Of a stretch of DNA of 64,000 nucleotides, positions 44,295 through 54,274 are shown in pieces; the first letter of the stretch is position 1, and every line of letters begins with the position of its first letter. Location: NCBI RefSeq assembly GCF_014692505.1, contig NZ_JACNYK010000002.1, positions 868,001 to 932,000 of the forward strand, in the 5' to 3' direction. Below the pieces are notes generated by a model. It ran no database searches. It saw nothing but the letters and a program-made list of their open reading frames with translations, and was not told where the DNA came from. This DNA is from Sphingobacterium arenae (GTDB lineage Bacteria > Bacteroidota > Bacteroidia > Sphingobacteriales > Sphingobacteriaceae). A program made the position numbers and the translations under genes.

Positions 44295-45791
44295 ATGAAG
44301 AAAGAATTTATTTTAGCGCTAGATCAAGGTACGACAAGTTCCAGAGCTATTCTTTTCAATAAGAAAGGTAAGATTGAAAATATCGCTCAAAAGGAGTTTA
44401 CTCAGCTATTTCCGCAATCGGGCTGGGTTGAACATGATGCGCAGGAAATATGGTCGTCGCAACTTAGTGTATTAACGGAAGTCATTGCAAAAGCCAACAT
44501 AAAACTGGAAGCCATTAAAGCCATCGGTATTACAAACCAACGGGAGACCACGGTTGTTTGGAATCGAAAAACGGGCGAGCCTATATATAATGCGATTGTT
44601 TGGCAAGACAGACGTACCGCTGCGTATTGCCAGTCCATTGTAGAAAAGGGGTTAGCTAAAACCATTCAAGAGAAAACTGGTCTTTTAATCGATGCTTATT
44701 TCTCGGCATCCAAAATCAACTGGCTCCTTACGCATGTTAAAGGAGCACGTAAATTGGCCGAAAAAGGCGAACTGGCTTTCGGCACAATAGATTCCTGGCT
44801 TGTTTATAACCTTACCGATGGTACCAAACACATTACAGATGTCACCAATGCATCACGTACACTACTCTTCAATATCCATTCATTAGCGTGGGACGACGAA
44901 CTTTTAGATATCTTTGATATTCCCGCATCTATGTTGCCCACGGTGTGTGACAGTTCTGAAATATATGGAGAAACGAGTACAACGTTAGGCGCTCGACCGA
45001 TTCCCATTGCCGGTATCGCCGGCGACCAACAGGCCGCGTTGTTTGGCCAACTATGTACCCAAAAGGGCATGGCAAAGAATACATACGGTACAGGCTGTTT
45101 TTTACTCATGAATATCGGTAAAAAACCGGTTATCTCTACACACAAATTGGTCACGACCGTCGCCTGGAAAATTGGTAAAGAAGTCAACTATGCGCTGGAG
45201 GGCAGTATTTTTATCGGCGGTGCAGTTGTCCAATGGTTACGCGATGAATTGGGTATTATAAAAAAAGCAAGCGACATCGAACAATTGGCCACGCGTGTAG
45301 ACAACACGGACGGCGTATACTTGGTCCCGGCGTTTTCCGGTCTAGGGGCACCACACTGGAATCCAAACGCCAGAGGGACACTTCTTGGATTATCGCGCGG
45401 CTCAAATGACGCTCATATTGCGCGAGCTGCATTGGAGAGCATTGCCTACCAAACCTATGATATTCTAAAAGCAATGGAATTGGATTCTAAATCTAAAATC
45501 CGTGAACTTCGAGTAGATGGCGGCGCTACACAAAACAGTTTCCTCATGCAATTTCAAGCCGACATTTTAAAAACGAATGTTATTCGTCCGGCCATCACAG
45601 AAACCACAGCTATGGGTGCCGCATTTCTAGCGGGGCTAGCGGTTGGTTTCTGGAAAGATATTGACGAGCTGCAAACGTTATGGCAAGAGGAAAGAACATT
45701 TGTTGCCGATACGAAAAAGAAATACCAACCGCTACTTCAAGAGTGGAAAAGAGCTACAGATACCGTAAAATTCTGGGCAGATTATAAATAA
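44295..45791 (+). CDS. glpK: Glycerol kinase
   Basis: A 498-residue FGGY-family kinase that phosphorylates glycerol with [15 protein letters not shown] at the start, then [17 protein letters not shown], is the family hallmark. The substrate-binding DQQAALFGQ and the C-terminal [16 protein letters not shown] are in place. Length is the same as E. coli GlpK (502). Second gene of the glp operon. Confidence 0.97.
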   Translation: MKKEFILALDQGTTSSRAILFNKKGKIENIAQKEFTQLFPQSGWVEHDAQEIWSSQLSVLTEVIAKANIKLEAIKAIGITNQRETTVVWNRKTGEPIYNAIVWQDRRTAAYCQSIVEKGLAKTIQEKTGLLIDAYFSASKINWLLTHVKGARKLAEKGELAFGTIDSWLVYNLTDGTKHITDVTNASRTLLFNIHSLAWDDELLDIFDIPASMLPTVCDSSEIYGETSTTLGARPIPIAGIAGDQQAALFGQLCTQKGMAKNTYGTGCFLLMNIGKKPVISTHKLVTTVAWKIGKEVNYALEGSIFIGGAVVQWLRDELGIIKKASDIEQLATRVDNTDGVYLVPAFSGLGAPHWNPNARGTLLGLSRGSNDAHIARAALESIAYQTYDILKAMELDSKSKIRELRVDGGATQNSFLMQFQADILKTNVIRPAITETTAMGAAFLAGLAVGFWKDIDELQTLWQEERTFVADTKKKYQPLLQEWKRATDTVKFWADYK

Positions 45792-45816
45792 GATAATTGA
45801 TTCTAATTTCATTATT

Positions 45817-46551
45817 ATGACTTCTTTTTTAGCAGAGCTGATCGGTACGGCCTCCATGATTTTATTGGGTGGAGGTGTTGTAGCAAACGTCGTATTGAAA
45901 GGCACAAAAGGCCATAACGGCGGATGGATAGTCATCACGACCGCGTGGGCAATGGCCGTATTTGTAGGCGTAACAATTGCGGGACCTTATAGTGGCGCCC
46001 ATCTAAATTGGGCGGTTACTATCGCAAATCTTGCCCTCGGAAAACTGGATTTGCCAACCTCCCTATCGTATATGACTGCACAAACCTTGGGTGCCATGAC
46101 GGGCGCATTTATTGTCTGGGTGGTTTATAAAGACCATTTCTCCCAAACGGAAGATGCCGGAGCAAAACAGGCCGTATTCTGCACTGCACCAGCCATACGA
46201 AACCTACCCATCAACCTCGTCAGCGAAATAGTAGGAACCTTTGTTCTTATTTTCACGATTCTGCACTTCACAGATGCTTCTTTCGGCGGGGAAGACGAGA
46301 GTACGCCAATCGGCTTAGGCTCCATAGGGGCTATCCCTGTTGCCTTTCTCGTGTGGGTAATTGGCCTCTCGCTGGGTGGTACAACAGGTTATGCGATAAA
46401 TCCGGCACGCGACTTGGGGCCACGTATCATGCATGCCCTATTACCTATTCGAAATAAAGCATCGTTTGATGTTGCTTACGCGTGGGTTCCTGTCGTTGGT
46501 CCTATTATAGGTGCGTTGATAGCCGCGGCAATGTACCTGGCTATTTATTAG
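45817..46551 (+). CDS. glpF: Glycerol facilitator (MIP family) with altered first NPA motif
   Basis: A 244-residue major intrinsic protein with six membrane helices and two half helices. It carries glycerol across the inner membrane. The second half-helix motif is NPARDLGPR, including the Asp of glycerol-type channels. The first reads SGAHLNWAVT, so Pro of the NPA box is Trp. The DNA there (AAT TGG GCG at about 46005) is clear. Effects on selectivity are unknown. Third gene of the glp operon, 25 bp after glpK. Confidence 0.92.
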   Translation: MTSFLAELIGTASMILLGGGVVANVVLKGTKGHNGGWIVITTAWAMAVFVGVTIAGPYSGAHLNWAVTIANLALGKLDLPTSLSYMTAQTLGAMTGAFIVWVVYKDHFSQTEDAGAKQAVFCTAPAIRNLPINLVSEIVGTFVLIFTILHFTDASFGGEDESTPIGLGSIGAIPVAFLVWVIGLSLGGTTGYAINPARDLGPRIMHALLPIRNKASFDVAYAWVPVVGPIIGALIAAAMYLAIY

Positions 46552-46589
46552 TATGTAGCGCACCCTATATCATTTAAAGATTTCCTATT

Positions 46590-47513
46590 ATGAATACAAA
46601 AAAAAGGTATTTAAAGATGGTCCTAACTATAGGTACACTAGTTTTGTTTAGTGCTTGCGGGTCGTTGTTAAATAAACAACGTTTACATAACGATACTTTC
46701 CCAGTTTATTCCTATGAGGGGCATCGAGGTGCCCGAGGGCTTTATCCGGAAAATTCTATTGGTGCGATGAAGGCTGCGATCGACCTGCCAAAGGTTACCA
46801 CCCTAGAAATGGATTGTCACATTACAAAGGACAAAAAGGTCGTCGTATATCATGACCACTATTTAAATCCAAAATTCGTTCAATATGTCAATGGTAAACC
46901 GCTTTCCGGAAAAGACGATAAAGGGATAATATATCATTACAATTACGCAGATTTAGCGCAATTTGATATTGGAAGTAAATTCTACGAAGACTTTCCTAAA
47001 CAGAAGAAAGTTCCTACTTCCATTGCTTTGTTATCTGACCTCATCGATGAGGTAGAAAATTACGCGAAAGAAAAAAGAAATACACCCATGTTTTACAATA
47101 TCGAGACGAAAAGCAATGCAGGAAAAGACGGAGAGTATCATCCCAATCCCCCGGAATTTTCTGACCTGTTATTACAGATTGTCATCGATAAGGGGATAGC
47201 TGCTAGGACGGTCATTCAATCTTTCGATAAACGTACTATCCAATATATTAATCGGGTGTATCCGCAGATTAAAACGTCGTACCTGATTGGCGGTAATAAT
47301 AAAAAATCGGTAGCAGAACTGGTAGACGAACTAGACTACAGTCCTTTCATCCTCAGCCCACATTATTCATTGATTACCGCAAACTTCGTCAAAGATGCTC
47401 ATAAAGCTGGCATCAAAATCGTTCCATGGACCGTGAATGACGACCAAGAAATAAAAAAACTAGAAGCTCTCCAAGTGGACGGTATTATTAGTGATTACCC
47501 TAACTTATTTTAA
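46590..47513 (+). CDS. glpQ: Glycerophosphodiester phosphodiesterase lipoprotein
   Basis: A 307-residue enzyme that splits glycerophosphodiesters into glycerol-3-phosphate and an alcohol. A lipoprotein signal ends LFSACGS, so it is anchored in the envelope. The catalytic first part is GHRGARGLYPENS with His and Arg, then the metal-site residues EMDCHITKDKKVVVYHD. The C-terminal WTVNDDQEIKKLE and VDGIISDYP are typical of GDPD. It supplies glycerol-3-phosphate for the GlpT transporter encoded next. Confidence 0.94.
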   Translation: MNTKKRYLKMVLTIGTLVLFSACGSLLNKQRLHNDTFPVYSYEGHRGARGLYPENSIGAMKAAIDLPKVTTLEMDCHITKDKKVVVYHDHYLNPKFVQYVNGKPLSGKDDKGIIYHYNYADLAQFDIGSKFYEDFPKQKKVPTSIALLSDLIDEVENYAKEKRNTPMFYNIETKSNAGKDGEYHPNPPEFSDLLLQIVIDKGIAARTVIQSFDKRTIQYINRVYPQIKTSYLIGGNNKKSVAELVDELDYSPFILSPHYSLITANFVKDAHKAGIKIVPWTVNDDQEIKKLEALQVDGIISDYPNLF

Positions 47514-47530
47514 TAAGAACCAAAAAATAC

Positions 47531-48868
47531 ATGTTTAATATTTTCAAACCGGCGGCACACAAACCGCAGTTACCAGCCGATAAAATAGATCCTGAATATA
47601 AAAGATTACGTTTACAGGTATTTATCGGTATATTTATAGGATACGCTGCGTATTACTTCGTTCGCAAGAATTTTTCATTTGCCGTCAAAGATTTGCAAGA
47701 TTCGTTGGGCTACAGCAAAGCTGAATTAGGTTTTGCCATGTCTGCTATATCGATTGCATATGGTTTGAGCAAATTTCTAATGGGGAATGTTTCTGATCGA
47801 AGCAATGCCCGATATTTTCTGGCAACAGGGTTGGTTCTTTCTGCTTTGACTATGATATTTATGGGTTTCTCACCTTTTGCTACATCGTCTATTGCAATTA
47901 TATTCACGCTTCTATTTATCAATGGATGGGTGCAAGGTATGGGCTGGCCAGCATGTGGTCGTGTGGTCGTCCATTGGTATTCTATTAAAGAACGAGGTAC
48001 TGCCATGTCGATCTGGAATCTCGCACATAATGTAGGTGGTTTTTTAGTTGGTCCCTTGGCTATACTCGGTGTTGAATTGTTTGTAGATTGGCAGGCACGT
48101 CTTTATTTCCCGGGCCTAGCGGCGATACTCGTGGCTTTACTATCTGTTTTACTCGTACGCGACACTCCCCAATCCTGTGGTCTTCCGCCGATTGAGGAAC
48201 ATAACAACGATTACCCCAAAACATATGACAAATCCCAGGAAAAAGAATTTAGTGCAAAGGAGATATTTTTTAAATATATCTTTAATAATAAAATGTTGTG
48301 GTTTATAGCCATTGCCAATGCTTTTGTCTATTTAGTACGCAACGGTATTATCAATTGGGCCCCTACCTATCTACAGGAAGCTAAGCACTTCACGGCGTCT
48401 GAAGCGACATGGTCGGCTTCTATCTATGAATTAGCAGCTATACCCGGAACCATTCTATGCGGCTTGATGAGCGATCGATTGTTTAAAGGTCGTCGGGCTC
48501 CGGTTACGATCATCTATATGGCATTTACGTTCCTAGCGGTACTCCTTTATTGGTTAACTCCCGGGGAGGTTGCCTGGCTCGTAAATGGTTCATTATGGTG
48601 TATTGGTTTTCTGATTTATGGGCCGGTTATGCTCATCGGCGTACAAGCTTTGGACCTGGTACCCAAAAAAGCAGCTGGAACGGCCGCGGGACTGACGGGC
48701 TTGTTTGGCTACTTTATTGGGGATATGTTGGCAAATGCAGCTCTTGGCGCTGTCGTAGATCACAGCGGATGGAATCTGAGCTTTGAAATCGTATTGCTTT
48801 CTTGTGGATTAGCAATTTTATTCACCGCTTTTACTTGGAACAGAGAAAAAGTACTTCTACAGCGATAA
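47531..48868 (+). CDS. glpT: Glycerol-3-phosphate transporter (MFS)
   Basis: A 445-residue inner-membrane MFS antiporter of the OPA family with 12 helices. It exchanges glycerol-3-phosphate for phosphate. Family features: RKNFSFAVKDLQDSLGYSKAELG, the loop motif GNVSDRSNARYFLATGL, and GMGWPACGRVVVHWYSIKERG. Last gene of the glp operon; a terminator follows within 30 bp. Confidence 0.95.
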   Translation: MFNIFKPAAHKPQLPADKIDPEYKRLRLQVFIGIFIGYAAYYFVRKNFSFAVKDLQDSLGYSKAELGFAMSAISIAYGLSKFLMGNVSDRSNARYFLATGLVLSALTMIFMGFSPFATSSIAIIFTLLFINGWVQGMGWPACGRVVVHWYSIKERGTAMSIWNLAHNVGGFLVGPLAILGVELFVDWQARLYFPGLAAILVALLSVLLVRDTPQSCGLPPIEEHNNDYPKTYDKSQEKEFSAKEIFFKYIFNNKMLWFIAIANAFVYLVRNGIINWAPTYLQEAKHFTASEATWSASIYELAAIPGTILCGLMSDRLFKGRRAPVTIIYMAFTFLAVLLYWLTPGEVAWLVNGSLWCIGFLIYGPVMLIGVQALDLVPKKAAGTAAGLTGLFGYFIGDMLANAALGAVVDHSGWNLSFEIVLLSCGLAILFTAFTWNREKVLLQR

Positions 48869-48895
48869 CAAAAAGCAAGTGTCTTCGAAAATAAG

Positions 48896-48930
48896 CAGCT
48901 CGATAAAACGTTTTATCGAGCTGTTTGTTT
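48896..48930 (+). terminator. Intrinsic terminator of the glp operon
   Basis: CAGCTCGATAAAA (48896-48908) pairs with TTTTATCGAGCTG (48911-48923), followed by TTTGTTT. Confidence 0.85.
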
Positions 48931-48961
48931 ATCCCATATTGTAGTCCAAAAAGAAAATGTC

Positions 48962-49108
48962 ATGGTAAAAAGTATTTTCCGTCTTTTGAATAAATTCAAT
49001 AAAGCAATATTGCCCAAGCTATCGGGAAAAGATCCTAGCAAATTGAACAAATGGGAACAAGGGCTGCTTGCCTACCGCTATTACATCCTTACGCGTTCCT
49101 TGGACTGA
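48962..49108 (+). CDS. Conserved 48-residue basic protein (SsrA-binding-like label)
   Basis: A 48-residue frame: MVKSIFRLLNKFNKAILPKL, then KWEQGLLAYRYYILTRSLD before TGA. From memory it matches a tiny Bacteroidota family with the same LLNKxNKxxLPxL start and RxxxTxxxLD end, which databases tend to call SsrA-binding protein without any SmpB fold. It lies between the glp terminator and the cysteine desulfurase gene and overlaps the untranslated lead of the latter. It is under the size limit of many gene callers. Function unknown; the basic, amphipathic nature suggests RNA or membrane contact. Confidence 0.7.
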   Translation: MVKSIFRLLNKFNKAILPKLSGKDPSKLNKWEQGLLAYRYYILTRSLD

Positions 49109-49154
49109 TATTTTCGATTATATAGAAACAAACCTTTTACTTACCTTTAACGCG

Positions 49155-50327
49155 ATGTCATGGATATATTTAGACAATAATGCCACTACCAAGATGGCGT
49201 CGGAGGTTTTGGACGCTATGCTACCTTTCCTACAAGAGTCATATGGGAACGCTTCCAGCGTGCAACACCGTATCGGACGTGAAGCCAATCAAGCAGTAGC
49301 ATTGGCTCGCGAACAAATCGCTCAAAAGCTCCACGTAAAAGAGAGTGAAATTTTCTTTAATTCAGGCGCAACAGAGGGAATCAACACGGTACTTCGGGGG
49401 ATAGCCCACGCTTATGCACGTAAAGGAAAGCATATTATTACCTGCCAAACGGAACATAAGGCGGTGTTGAGCACCTGCGCCCAGCTGGAACGAACCGGCG
49501 TCGAAATAACTTATCTGCCTGTCAATAAAACAGGAGAGATAGCGTTGCAGATGCTTCGGGATAGTATACGCCCAGATACCATCTTGGTATGTATTATGGC
49601 GGCTAACAACGAATCGGGCATTATACACCCCATTTCGGCGATAGCAGAAATTTGTCAAGAGAAGGATGTCTTGTTTTTCTGCGATGCTACGCAACTAGTC
49701 GGTAAACAGGAAATAGATTTACAGCGGATTCCCATTGACATCCTAACCTTCAGCGCACATAAGTTCCATGGCCCTACAGGTGTCGGTGTATTATATGTAC
49801 GTCGCAAACGTAAACCAATACAGATACCCCCGTTGATATCGGGTGGGCAACAAGAAAATGGCTTTCGCGGAGGGACATTGAATGTTGCTCCTATTGTGGG
49901 TTGTGGGAAGGCGCTGATTATGACAAATCTCCATCCAGAGATCGAGCAATACCGAGACGAGCTGGAAAAACAAATAAAGCTTCAAATTCCGGAAATCATG
50001 ATTCATGGCGAACATGCGCAACGATTAAGCAACACCAGTTTCATCGCCTTTCGACATATTAAAGCGGCCGAAATTATGACAGCTCTCCCGCATATCGCCC
50101 TTTCCTCGGGCTCTGCTTGTACCTCGGGTCTTTTAGATCCATCACATGTCTTAAAAGCGATGGCTGTTAGTGATGACGACGCTTTCGCGAGCGTCCGGTT
50201 TAGCTTAAGTAAATTTACCACGAAAGCGGAAGTGGAAGAAACTATAAATGATCTCGCCAAGGCGGTTTCACGCCTGCGTTCCTCCTCTCCCGCCTGGCAG
50301 CTTTTTAAGGACGGGTTGATATCTTGA
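49155..50327 (+). CDS. Cysteine desulfurase (IscS/NifS family)
   Basis: A 390-residue PLP enzyme that takes sulfur from cysteine for Fe-S clusters and thiolation. The PLP lysine is Lys203 (FSAHKFHGP) and the persulfide Cys is Cys322 in SSGSACTSG. The start YLDNNATTKM is the family signature and dictates the ATG at 49155 (an upstream TTG frame from 49068 is not used). The next gene is an A-type Fe-S carrier, so the two serve cluster assembly. Confidence 0.94.
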   Translation: MSWIYLDNNATTKMASEVLDAMLPFLQESYGNASSVQHRIGREANQAVALAREQIAQKLHVKESEIFFNSGATEGINTVLRGIAHAYARKGKHIITCQTEHKAVLSTCAQLERTGVEITYLPVNKTGEIALQMLRDSIRPDTILVCIMAANNESGIIHPISAIAEICQEKDVLFFCDATQLVGKQEIDLQRIPIDILTFSAHKFHGPTGVGVLYVRRKRKPIQIPPLISGGQQENGFRGGTLNVAPIVGCGKALIMTNLHPEIEQYRDELEKQIKLQIPEIMIHGEHAQRLSNTSFIAFRHIKAAEIMTALPHIALSSGSACTSGLLDPSHVLKAMAVSDDDAFASVRFSLSKFTTKAEVEETINDLAKAVSRLRSSSPAWQLFKDGLIS

Positions 50328-50422
50328 CGTCGCGTGATACATTTTTTGACATTCACTCAACGTCCGATAATTGGAAGTAAAAAAAAGAATGACGATTTTT
50401 GTATATTCAAGAAAGAAAAACG

Positions 50423-50758
50423 ATGAACGAATTGGTTACAATCACAGATAGAGCAAAGCTGCGTATTGAGCAGGTTATGCAGAAAGAAAACTACGACCAG
50501 AGTTATTTTGTGCGCGTCTCCGTAGAAAGCGGCGGCTGTTCTGGTCTTTCCTACAAATTATCGTTTGATAATGAAGAAAAGAAAGGAGATCAGTTCTGCG
50601 AAGATAAAGGGGTAAGAATCTGTCTGGACATAAAATCGTATCTATACTTAGCAGGTACAGAACTAGATTACTCGGATGGACTTAACGGAAAAGGCTTTGA
50701 GTTTCACAATCCGAATGCATCACGTACCTGCGCCTGCGGCGAGAGTTTTTCGGTGTAA
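50423..50758 (+). CDS. A-type iron-sulfur carrier (IscA/ErpA/SufA)
   Basis: A 111-residue protein that carries Fe-S clusters to apo-proteins. The three conserved Cys are in SGGCSGLSYKL and at the C-terminus CACGESF. ATG at 50423 (MNELVTITDRAKLRIEQVM) matches the family; a TTG frame eight codons longer is unlikely. It follows the cysteine desulfurase gene by about 95 bp. Confidence 0.94.
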   Translation: MNELVTITDRAKLRIEQVMQKENYDQSYFVRVSVESGGCSGLSYKLSFDNEEKKGDQFCEDKGVRICLDIKSYLYLAGTELDYSDGLNGKGFEFHNPNASRTCACGESFSV

Positions 50759-50932
50759 AAACAACAATAAATGCCTGTGTATAAACAATCGACAAAATCT
50801 TAAGCTATTTTTTAGTAATATTTTCAAAACATCCTTTGTTTTATTATTAAAACCTTTATTTTTGCTGATAAAATTTAAAAAAATATCAATCTTCAAAATC
50901 TGAATTATGGTATTTTGAGGGCTAGCAGTTTT

Positions 50933-51937
50933 ATGGGACGAAATTTACTAAAGACAGAACAAGCGATTACGTTTGTAAAGCATACTTTTTCACAGAAATT
51001 AATTCATGCGCTAAACCTTATTCCGGTTTCTTCGCCGCTTGTTGTGTTGGATGGAACAGGTATTAACGATGATTTAAACGGTATCGAACGCCCTGTTGGG
51101 TTTCCGATTAAATCTTTGAATGAACAGCGTGCAGTAGTTGTCCATTCTCTTGCAAAATGGAAAAGATTACGTCTGAAAGAGCTGGAGATTGAAGCAGGGG
51201 AAGGTATCCTTACCGATATGCGTGCTTTACGCCCCGACGAAGACTATAGCCCTATACACTCTATATACGTTGACCAGTGGGACTGGGAGAAACATATAAA
51301 TAGCGAAGACCGTACCCTCTTTTACCTAAAAGATACGGTACTAAAGATTTATCGTGCACTCTATGAGACCGAACGTGAAGTGGAAGAACGCTACCCAGCT
51401 AAACAGGCTGTTCTGCCAAAGGATATACATTTTATTGCTTCTGAGGAGTTGTTGGCAAAATATCCTGATCTTACACCAAAAGAACGAGAGAATGCGATAG
51501 CCAAAGAATATGGTGCAGTATTCATATATGGTATTGGTGGGGAATTAAGTAACGGCTTTCCGCACGATGGTCGCGCAGCTGATTATGATGATTGGAGTTC
51601 TTATAACGAAAATGGATATAAAGGGCTAAATGGGGATATTCTTGTTTGGAACCCTATTCTCCACACCGCTTTTGAGCTCTCTTCGATGGGTGTCCGGGTC
51701 GATAAAAAAGCATTGTTACATCAGTTGGAACGGAGACAAAGCACGGAAAGGGCACAGCTCTCCTTTCACAGTATGCTACTCAATGATCAGCTGCCCCCAG
51801 CTATCGGCGGGGGTATCGGGCAATCACGTGTTTGTATGTTTATGCTCAAAAAAGCGCATATCGGTGAGGTGCAAGTCAGCATATGGGATTCCGAGCAACG
51901 AGAAATATTAGCATCGCAAGACATTAACTTACTGTAA
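50933..51937 (+). CDS. asnA: Aspartate--ammonia ligase (asparagine synthetase A)
   Basis: A 334-residue class II aminoacyl-tRNA-synthetase-like enzyme that makes asparagine from aspartate, ammonia and ATP. Family blocks are KTEQAITFVKHTFSQKL, GTGINDDLNGIERPVGF, VVHSLAKWKRLRL and GGGIGQSRVCMFML. Length is near E. coli AsnA (330). The ATG at 50933 is chosen; the TTG at 50915 would add six codons. Transcribed alone. Confidence 0.96.
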   Translation: MGRNLLKTEQAITFVKHTFSQKLIHALNLIPVSSPLVVLDGTGINDDLNGIERPVGFPIKSLNEQRAVVVHSLAKWKRLRLKELEIEAGEGILTDMRALRPDEDYSPIHSIYVDQWDWEKHINSEDRTLFYLKDTVLKIYRALYETEREVEERYPAKQAVLPKDIHFIASEELLAKYPDLTPKERENAIAKEYGAVFIYGIGGELSNGFPHDGRAADYDDWSSYNENGYKGLNGDILVWNPILHTAFELSSMGVRVDKKALLHQLERRQSTERAQLSFHSMLLNDQLPPAIGGGIGQSRVCMFMLKKAHIGEVQVSIWDSEQREILASQDINLL

Positions 51938-52072
51938 TTACCTACGGGATCTTGCCAACTCGACTATCCTCCTACCTCCTATTGGGGTTCCTGATTGTTG
52001 TGTAGCTACGTCGTAAGGCAATAGCTATTTAATTATTATATTTGCATCATTATTTGGAAAGAAAAAAAAGAT

Positions 52073-53272
52073 ATGATTATACAACCACGTGTAAGAGGTT
52101 TTATCTGCCTAACTTCCCATCCGGAAGGGACAGCGCAACATGTTAAGCAACAGATAGATTATGTAAAATCTAAGGGTAAAATCGATAATGGTCCTAAAAA
52201 AGTCTTGGTAATTGGTGCTTCTACTGGTTTTGGTCTAGCTTCGCGGATTACCGCAGCTTTTGGTTCGGACGCCGATACGATCGGTGTATTCTTTGAAAAG
52301 CCAGCTGCTCCTGGCAAACCAGGCACTGCTGGTTGGTATAATACCGCTGCCTTTGAAAAAGAAGCCCAAGCTGCTGGACTTTATGCCAAAAGTATTAATG
52401 GAGATGCTTTCTCTGATGAAATAAAAAAACAGACTATTGCGCTTATCAAAGAAGACCTTGGACAGGTGGATTTAGTTGTATATTCACTGGCTTCCCCACG
52501 GCGCACACATCCTAAAACGGGAACAGTCCATACTTCGGTCTTGAAACCTATCGGACAGACTTTTACTGATAAAACGGTAGATTTTCATTCTGGTGTGGTC
52601 TCTGATATTTCCATTCAACCTGTCGAAAGCGAAGAAGATATCGATAACACCATCACCGTTATGGGTGGCGAAGATTGGAAGTTTTGGATAGAGCAAATGA
52701 AAAAAGCTGGCGTATTGGCCGAAGGTGCGAAGACAGTCGCTTATTCCTATATCGGACCGGAACTTACATATCCGATTTATCGAAACGGTACTATCGGCAA
52801 AGCAAAAGACGATTTAGAAGGCACGGTCCCTCTTCTAAACGATTTATTAAGTGATATAGGGGGGCGCAGCTATGTCTCGGTAAATAAAGCGTTGGTTACA
52901 CAGTCGAGTTCTGCGATCCCTGTTGTCCCCCTTTATATTTCGTTACTTTACAAGGTCATGAAAGAGAAAGGCATACACGAAGGTACGATCGAACAAATGC
53001 AGCGATTATTTGCTGAACGTCTATACGCCGATCGTGAAATTCCGCTGGATGAAAAGGGACGTATTCGTGTAGACGACTGGGAAATGAGAGACGATGTGCA
53101 AACAGAGGTAGCAAAACTATGGGAACAAATTAGTACAGAAAATTTAGAACAGATCTCCGATATCGTGGGTTACCGCAATGACTTCTTCAACTTATTTGGG
53201 TTCAACTTCGACGCCATAGATTATAATAAGGATACCAACGAGCTCGTTAACATTCCGAGTATCAAAGATTAA
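52073..53272 (+). CDS. fabV: Enoyl-ACP/trans-2-enoyl-CoA reductase FabV
   Basis: A 399-residue NADH-dependent enoyl reductase of the FabV type, catalysing the last step of the fatty acid cycle. MIIQPRVRGFICLTSHPEG, then VLVIGASTGFGLASRI for NADH, are hallmarks. The YX8K catalytic motif is found in YRNGTIGKAK. FabV enzymes are usually less sensitive to triclosan than FabI. It has its own terminator and is followed by a TetR-type gene. Confidence 0.96.
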   Translation: MIIQPRVRGFICLTSHPEGTAQHVKQQIDYVKSKGKIDNGPKKVLVIGASTGFGLASRITAAFGSDADTIGVFFEKPAAPGKPGTAGWYNTAAFEKEAQAAGLYAKSINGDAFSDEIKKQTIALIKEDLGQVDLVVYSLASPRRTHPKTGTVHTSVLKPIGQTFTDKTVDFHSGVVSDISIQPVESEEDIDNTITVMGGEDWKFWIEQMKKAGVLAEGAKTVAYSYIGPELTYPIYRNGTIGKAKDDLEGTVPLLNDLLSDIGGRSYVSVNKALVTQSSSAIPVVPLYISLLYKVMKEKGIHEGTIEQMQRLFAERLYADREIPLDEKGRIRVDDWEMRDDVQTEVAKLWEQISTENLEQISDIVGYRNDFFNLFGFNFDAIDYNKDTNELVNIPSIKD

Positions 53273-53296
53273 GAAACATTAAGACGATAGATAGAT

Positions 53297-53332
53297 AAAA
53301 GGCAGTAAGGTGATGATCTTACTGCCTTTTTA
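53297..53332 (+). terminator. Intrinsic terminator of fabV
   Basis: AAAAGGCAGTAAG (53297-53309) pairs with CTTACTGCCTTTT (53318-53330); 8-base loop; T-rich after the stem. Confidence 0.85.
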
Positions 53333-53537
53333 TGTTTTATACCTCCTCGTTATGGTCATCCAAAGGAGGAAATAAATTGAGAATTAATATCTCAAAATTC
53401 AAACAAATAATTGCAATAACACCTTAATATACAAGCAAAAAAACCAAGAAAGAAAGAATTATATCTATTTGATATTTACAATATAAATAGCCACCTTTAC
53501 ACCTATACGATAATAATCGATTTAAAAACTCTACATC

Positions 53538-54257
53538 ATGGCAAAAAATAAAAATAAAGCGGTGGAAGAATCGGCAATTGTTCCGGAAAAAAAAGCACGT
53601 AAAATTGTAGCTGGTCCTATCAGAGACAAAGAACGTACAAAGCGTCGGTTAATAGCGACTGTTGGCAAAGTATTGCAAAAGTACACCTATGCTGGGCTTA
53701 CCATTACCAATATAGCAAAAGAGTCTGGTCTAAATCCTAAACTCATATATCTCTATTTTGGAAATTTAGACGGATTGATAGAAGAATACATCCTAGAAAA
53801 GGATTTTTGGACAGGAAAACTTAAAACACAATTTACCGAACTTGCCGAAAATCCAAAATCTCTTAGCGCACAAGACGCCAATGATTTATTCCTCTTGCAA
53901 TTTGATTCGTTCTTAAAGGATAAATCTATGCAACGTATTATCCATTGGGAGATGGGTGTAAAAAACAAATTATTAAGAAAAATCGCCGACGATCGGGAAG
54001 AAGTCGGTAAAAGTGCTCTTGATCTTATTTCAAATCAATTCGATGATACAGATGTAGATATCCAAGCTACACTCGCCATTATTCTCGGTGGAATTTATTA
54101 TTTGACCTTACACGCTAAAAACAACGGAAGTACCGTTGGCGGTATCGACATTAACGAAGACGAAGGTCGGGAACGCATCGAAAATGCTATCAAAAGAATA
54201 ATCTCCCGAGATTTTGAAGATGCCAAAAAGAAAAAAACACCTAAAGGAAAAAAATAA
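53538..54257 (+). CDS. TetR/AcrR family regulator
   Basis: A 239-residue regulator. A basic, lysine-rich N-terminal tail (1-30) precedes the TetR helix-turn-helix (about 33-78, KVLQKYTYAGLTITNIAKESGLNPKLIYLYFGNLDGL). The ligand domain is helical and the C-terminus is again lysine-rich. It is 17 bp upstream of the M3 peptidase gene; fabV, behind its terminator, is the nearest fatty-acid gene, and TetR proteins often control such genes. Target unknown. Confidence 0.88.
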   Translation: MAKNKNKAVEESAIVPEKKARKIVAGPIRDKERTKRRLIATVGKVLQKYTYAGLTITNIAKESGLNPKLIYLYFGNLDGLIEEYILEKDFWTGKLKTQFTELAENPKSLSAQDANDLFLLQFDSFLKDKSMQRIIHWEMGVKNKLLRKIADDREEVGKSALDLISNQFDDTDVDIQATLAIILGGIYYLTLHAKNNGSTVGGIDINEDEGRERIENAIKRIISRDFEDAKKKKTPKGKK

Positions 54258-54274
54258 AGGCGTAATTTTGCCAT

